A stretch of DNA of 64,000 nt, taken from Pseudomonas_T sp032052615. GTDB lineage: Bacteria > Pseudomonadota > Gammaproteobacteria > Pseudomonadales > Pseudomonadaceae. Position 1 is the first letter of the stretch, and each line of letters starts with the position of its first letter. Shown here in pieces: positions 60,912 through 64,000 of the stretch. The notes under the pieces were generated by a model. That model searched no databases. It was not told where the DNA came from and was given only the letters and a program-made list of their open reading frames with translations. Position numbers and translations under genes: made by a program. The stretch lies in NCBI GenBank assembly GCA_032052615.1, contig DAMBWF010000001.1, positions 434,001-498,000 on the forward strand, in the 5' to 3' direction.

Positions 60912-61562
60912 ATGAGCCTGACGATGGAAGCGGTACTGCAGCGGGCACGCCCGGTAATGCCGGTGCTGGTGATCGAAGACATGGGCTTGGCCCTGGATCT
61001 TGCCGCCGCCCTGCATGCGGGAGGCGTCGAGGTGTTCGAGGTTACCCTGCGCACGCCCCGCGCCTTGGACGCCGTCGCGGCGATCCGCCAGGCGTTCCCG
61101 AACGTGCTGGTGGGAGCCGGCACGCTGATCCACACCGAACAGTTCCTCGAGGCCCGGGATGCCGGCGCCCAGTTCGTGGTCAGCCCCGGCTGCACCCAGC
61201 GCCTCGCCGCGGCGGCCGAGGACGCCGGGCTTCCCTACTTGCCAGGGGTCATGACCCCCTCCGAGGTCCTCCAGGCCCTGGAGTACGGTTACCGGTCGCT
61301 GAAGCTCTTTCCCGCCAACGGCAACGCCAGCGTGAAAATGCTCAAGAGCCTCAAGGGACCGTTCACTGGTATCCGGTTCTGCCCCACCGGGGGGATTACC
61401 CCGGACAACCTGGCGGGCTTCCTCCGCCTGCCCAACGTGACCTGTGTCGGCGGCACCTGGATCGCGCCGGACAACCTGATCCGCGCTCGCGCGTGGGATC
61501 AGATCACCCAACTGGCGCGAGAAGCGAACCTGCTGGCCGGCGATCTGGAGCGTACGGCATGA
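60912..61562 (+). CDS. eda: KDPG/KHG aldolase
   Basis: This 216-residue Entner-Doudoroff aldolase splits 2-keto-3-deoxy-6-phosphogluconate to pyruvate and glyceraldehyde 3-phosphate. It has VFEVTLRTP with the catalytic Glu, GAGTL, FVVSPG, and the Schiff-base Lys131 in SLKLFPA, then CPTGGITPDN and CVGGTWIAP. GAGAGG precedes the start. It connects to the periplasmic glucose oxidation genes elsewhere in the window at the pathway level. Its stop overlaps the next start. Confidence 0.95.
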   Translation: MSLTMEAVLQRARPVMPVLVIEDMGLALDLAAALHAGGVEVFEVTLRTPRALDAVAAIRQAFPNVLVGAGTLIHTEQFLEARDAGAQFVVSPGCTQRLAAAAEDAGLPYLPGVMTPSEVLQALEYGYRSLKLFPANGNASVKMLKSLKGPFTGIRFCPTGGITPDNLAGFLRLPNVTCVGGTWIAPDNLIRARAWDQITQLAREANLLAGDLERTA

Positions 61563-61993
61563 CCTGGGACCTGCCCGATCCGTTCGTCATCGAGCTCACC
61601 GTCCTGGCCGACGATATCGACGGTCTCGGCCATGCTAACAATGCGGTCTATGTCTCCTGGCTGGAGCGCTGCGCCTGGCGCCACTCCCAGCACCTCGGTC
61701 TGGATCTCGCCGAATACCGTCGGTTGGACCGGGCCATGGCGGTGCTGCGCCACGAGATCGACTACCTGGCCAGCGCCTATGAGGGCGAGTCGCTGCGGAT
61801 GGCGACCTGGATCGTCGAGTCCGACCAGCGGCTGAAAATGGATCGCCGTTTTCAGCTGGTCCGTCCGGCGGACGGCGTCACATTGTTGCGAGCACGAACT
61901 ACATTCGTTTGCATCGAGTTGTCGTCCGGTCGGCCGAAACGCATGCCGCCGGAATTTGTCGAAGGCTACGGAAAGGCTCTACGGCGGGCCTGA
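61559..61993 (+). CDS. 4HBT-type acyl-CoA thioesterase
   Basis: This 144-residue single-hotdog protein has the 4-hydroxybenzoyl-CoA thioesterase signature DDIDGLGHANNAVYVSWLERC with its catalytic Asp, and HEIDYLASAYEGESLRMATWI. FadM/YbgC-like enzymes of this type hydrolyse acyl-CoAs. ATG 61559 overlaps the eda stop (ATGA), so the two are co-expressed, an arrangement I recall from P. aeruginosa. Confidence 0.87.
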   Translation: MTWDLPDPFVIELTVLADDIDGLGHANNAVYVSWLERCAWRHSQHLGLDLAEYRRLDRAMAVLRHEIDYLASAYEGESLRMATWIVESDQRLKMDRRFQLVRPADGVTLLRARTTFVCIELSSGRPKRMPPEFVEGYGKALRRA

Positions 61994-62053
61994 GCGCTGG
62001 AAAAACCATCCCGCTTCGGATAGCGTGGGCAGCCCAAGGAAGGGTGAAACGAC

Positions 62054-63016
62054 ATGAAAGCGACGAGTCGTCCTACGTCTTTGCAGGTCAAATTGGCCTC
62101 ACAGATTCTCTCCGCCATCCAGTCCGGCGAGTTCCCCGCCGGGCGGCATCTCAAGGAAGTCGAGCTCGCCAGCCGCTTTGGCGTCTCGCGTTCGCCGATC
62201 CGCGGCGCACTGGCCTACCTGGCCTCCCGTTCCCTGATCGAACCCCTCCCACAGCAGGGCTATGGCGTGCCGCGTCAGCATCGCGCGCAGCGCTTGCCGA
62301 CGCGCCTGCCCCTGAGCGAGGACGAGGAGCTCTATCGCCGGCTGCTGGGCGACCGCCTGGCCCGCCGGTTGCCCGATCAGATCATGGAAAGCGACGTTCT
62401 GCGCCGCTATGGGGTCGGCAAGGCGACCCTGCGCCGTTGCCTGCTGCGGTTATCCGAGGAAGGCGTGATTCAGCGCCGCCACGGCCACGGCTGGCTGTTC
62501 CTGCCTACCTTGAACACCCCCCAGAAGAGCTACGAAAGCTATCGCTATCGCATGCTGGTGGAACCCGCCGGGCTGCTGGAAGACACCTTCGAGCTGTGCC
62601 GGGAGCGCCTGCGGTTGTGCCGCCAGCATCATCTGGACCTGCTCGCGGTGCTGCCGGACAGCTCGGGCTTTCTCGCCGCCAACGCGGAGTTCCATGAACT
62701 GCTGGCGGCGGCCTCGGGCAACAGCTACATCCTCCAGGCGGTTCGTCAGCAAAGCTCCTTGCTGCGTCTCAGCGAAAGCCTGCGCCAACCCGATCCCGAA
62801 GACGTGCGCCTGTCCTGTCGTGAGCATCTGGCCATTCTGGATGCGTTGGAGCATGGGGAAAACGAATGGGCCGCGACGCTGCTGCACCGGCACCTGGAAG
62901 TAGCCAGCCGCCGCCATCGGGGCGCCTATGCGAACCTCTTCGGCCATTCTCCCGAGGGCGTCTCCAACCTGGACGAGGCGGTGCCCTCGGGCCTGGACGT
63001 GGCGGAGCGTGACTGA
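62054..63016 (+). CDS. GntR-family regulator with two winged-helix motifs
   Basis: This is a 320-residue protein. The N-terminal winged helix-turn-helix (about 8-70: LASQILSAIQSGEFPAGRHL, then ELASRFGVSRSPIRGALAYL) is of normal GntR/FCD type. A second similar motif follows (about 90-155: LLGDRLARRLPDQIMESDVL, then RYGVGKATLRRCLLRLSEEGVI). A helical FCD-like effector domain covers about 165-300 (FHELLAAASGN, REHLAILDALEHGENEWAATLLHRHLE). FCD regulators usually have one DNA-binding motif, so the tandem pair is unusual. Its ligand and targets are unknown. Confidence 0.85.
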   Translation: MKATSRPTSLQVKLASQILSAIQSGEFPAGRHLKEVELASRFGVSRSPIRGALAYLASRSLIEPLPQQGYGVPRQHRAQRLPTRLPLSEDEELYRRLLGDRLARRLPDQIMESDVLRRYGVGKATLRRCLLRLSEEGVIQRRHGHGWLFLPTLNTPQKSYESYRYRMLVEPAGLLEDTFELCRERLRLCRQHHLDLLAVLPDSSGFLAANAEFHELLAAASGNSYILQAVRQQSSLLRLSESLRQPDPEDVRLSCREHLAILDALEHGENEWAATLLHRHLEVASRRHRGAYANLFGHSPEGVSNLDEAVPSGLDVAERD

Positions 63017-63021
63017 GCGAG

Positions 63022-63414
63022 CTACGGTACCAAGGGCGAGAGAAATACCCCGCCGCCCTCCACCACGATGCGGTACTGGCGGGTTTCGCCCGGCTTGAGG
63101 ATCGCCGACTGGGTGGTCCCGGGTATCCCGCTCTCGGCGCAATAGCCCGCGCTGGAAAGGGACGCCGATAAACCCACCTCGCCGCTTGGCACGCTGAGGG
63201 TGACCGTCTTGTCGGGCGCCAGCTCGGCCGCCAGTCGCCCATTGATGAACAGGTTGACATCGCAGGCATTGGGCGCGCTGTTGTCCCGGCCGACCATCAG
63301 GCGCGCTGGCGCCAAGGGGGACGGCTCGGGCGGTCCGGGTGGGATCGAGTCTTCGGTCGCTAGGGCTTGGCCGGCGATCAGCAGCAGGGAAAGCAAGGCA
63401 CGGTTGCCGGACAT
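63022..63414 (-). CDS. Exported hypothetical protein
   Basis: This is a 130-residue protein with a signal peptide (MSGNRALLSLLLIAGQALA, cut about 19) and a proline-rich start of the mature chain (SIPPGPPEPSPLAPARL). Two cysteines (NACDVN, GYCAES) may form a disulfide. LFINGRLAAELAPDKTVTLSVPSGEVGLSAS resembles the short beta-sandwich pattern of PEGA-like periplasmic proteins, and a similar strand (LKPGETRQYRIVV) follows. The gene stands alone between two rightward genes. Function unknown. Confidence 0.72.
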   Translation of the reverse strand: MSGNRALLSLLLIAGQALATEDSIPPGPPEPSPLAPARLMVGRDNSAPNACDVNLFINGRLAAELAPDKTVTLSVPSGEVGLSASLSSAGYCAESGIPGTTQSAILKPGETRQYRIVVEGGGVFLSPLVP

Positions 63415-63550
63415 TGGGTCGCTCCAAGAGGGAATGGCTCGGGTTTTGACCGTCCGGATCGCGCTTGGTCTCCCGCCTCGCGTCATCGGCGCTTCGATCG
63501 CCAGAGGGGCTGCACTACACTACCGCCCCTTTGGCTGGCGGATCGAACCC

Positions 63551-64000
63551 ATGCAAATCGCCCTGGCGCCCATGGAAGGCCTGGTCGACGATATTCTGCG
63601 CGATATCCTCACGCGGGTCGGCGGCATCGACTGGTGCGTGACCGAATTCATCCGGGTGTGTGACCGCCTGCTGCCGGCCAGTCACTTCCACAAGCTGGCG
63701 CCGGAACTGCGTCGGGGCGCGCGAACCGCCTCCGGCACGCCGATGCGCGTGCAGCTCTTGGGCTCCGATCCCGCCTGCCTGGCCGACAACGCGGCCTTCG
63801 CCTGCGAACTGGGGGCACCGGCCATCGATTTGAATTTCGGCTGCCCGGCGAAGACGGTGAACAAGTCCCGGGGGGGCGCGGTGCTGCTCAAGGAGCCGGA
63901 ATTGCTCCACGCCATCCTCCGCGAAGTACGCCGGGCGGTGCCGCTGGCCATTCCCGTGACGGCGAAGATGCGCCTGGGCTTCGACAGCCCCGACGGCGCC
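63551..64000 (+). CDS. dusC: tRNA-dihydrouridine synthase DusC, N-terminal part
   Basis: 150 codons are inside the window and the frame is open at the edge. MQIALAPMEGLVDDILRDIL is the FMN-binding start of Dus enzymes, with TEFIRVCDRLLP and NFGCPAKTVNKSRGGAVLL, where the catalytic Cys lies. The ALAPMEGL opening and the C-terminal side KMRLGFDS favour DusC (uridine 16) over DusA or DusB. The rest lies beyond 64000. Confidence 0.9.
   Translation, partial: MQIALAPMEGLVDDILRDILTRVGGIDWCVTEFIRVCDRLLPASHFHKLAPELRRGARTASGTPMRVQLLGSDPACLADNAAFACELGAPAIDLNFGCPAKTVNKSRGGAVLLKEPELLHAILREVRRAVPLAIPVTAKMRLGFDSPDGA

Overview
The window is about 64 kb of GC-rich chromosome from a Pseudomonas-type gammaproteobacterium. 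Many genes and gene orders match, from memory, those of Pseudomonas aeruginosa: oprH-phoP-phoQ, dctA, the aerobic cobalamin operon, the block around rhlB, and wbpM through gltX to eda. These blocks sit together here in an order I do not associate with P. aeruginosa, and an unfamiliar lipid-type gene cluster lies among them, so I read it as a relative rather than that species.

Layout: 1-2512 is the end of oprH plus phoP-phoQ. 2662-4145 is dctA with a good sigma-54 promoter and a terminator. 4148-7689 is a two-gene operon of a lactonase-like lipoprotein and membrane glucose dehydrogenase. 7874-16000 holds housekeeping genes: a CoA-transferase, sprT, two Yip1-type membrane proteins, a J-domain protein, ttcA, a DNA glycosylase, a sirtuin, two NlpC/P60 lipoproteins and an HNH protein. 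16089-17660 is a small AT-richer accessory patch with a probable murein endopeptidase/immunity pair and a decayed sirtuin. 17700-27034 is a cobalamin riboswitch followed by ten tightly coupled cobalamin genes.

27832-35309 is the most unusual part: nine tightly packed genes encoding an alpha/beta hydrolase, hotdog thioesterase, three-histidine-box desaturase, acyl carrier protein, cyclopropane-synthase-like methyltransferase, cytochrome P450, type II thioesterase, fatty acyl-AMP ligase and a second hotdog protein. Read together they describe activation of a fatty acid, loading on a dedicated carrier protein, desaturation, SAM-dependent methylation or cyclopropanation, oxidation and release. 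I do not recognise the product.

35537-44081 returns to core genes (DUF2157 protein, rhlB, a cNMP-GGDEF protein, an acyl-CoA synthetase, a carboxylesterase, an amino-acid binding protein) plus a degenerate ABC ATPase. 44319-49069 is the distal end of an O-antigen locus (glycosyltransferase, epimerase, wbpL, wbpM). 50200-52390 is a second accessory patch beside tRNA-Asn, with pseudogenes and two unknown coupled genes. 52491-64000 is core again: aminotransferase, uvrB, a DMT exporter, a LysR regulator, gltX, a duplicated tRNA-Ala/tRNA-Glu pair, eda with a thioesterase, a GntR regulator with two DNA-binding motifs, and the start of dusC.

Assignments rest on motif reading and remembered homologues; no search was run.
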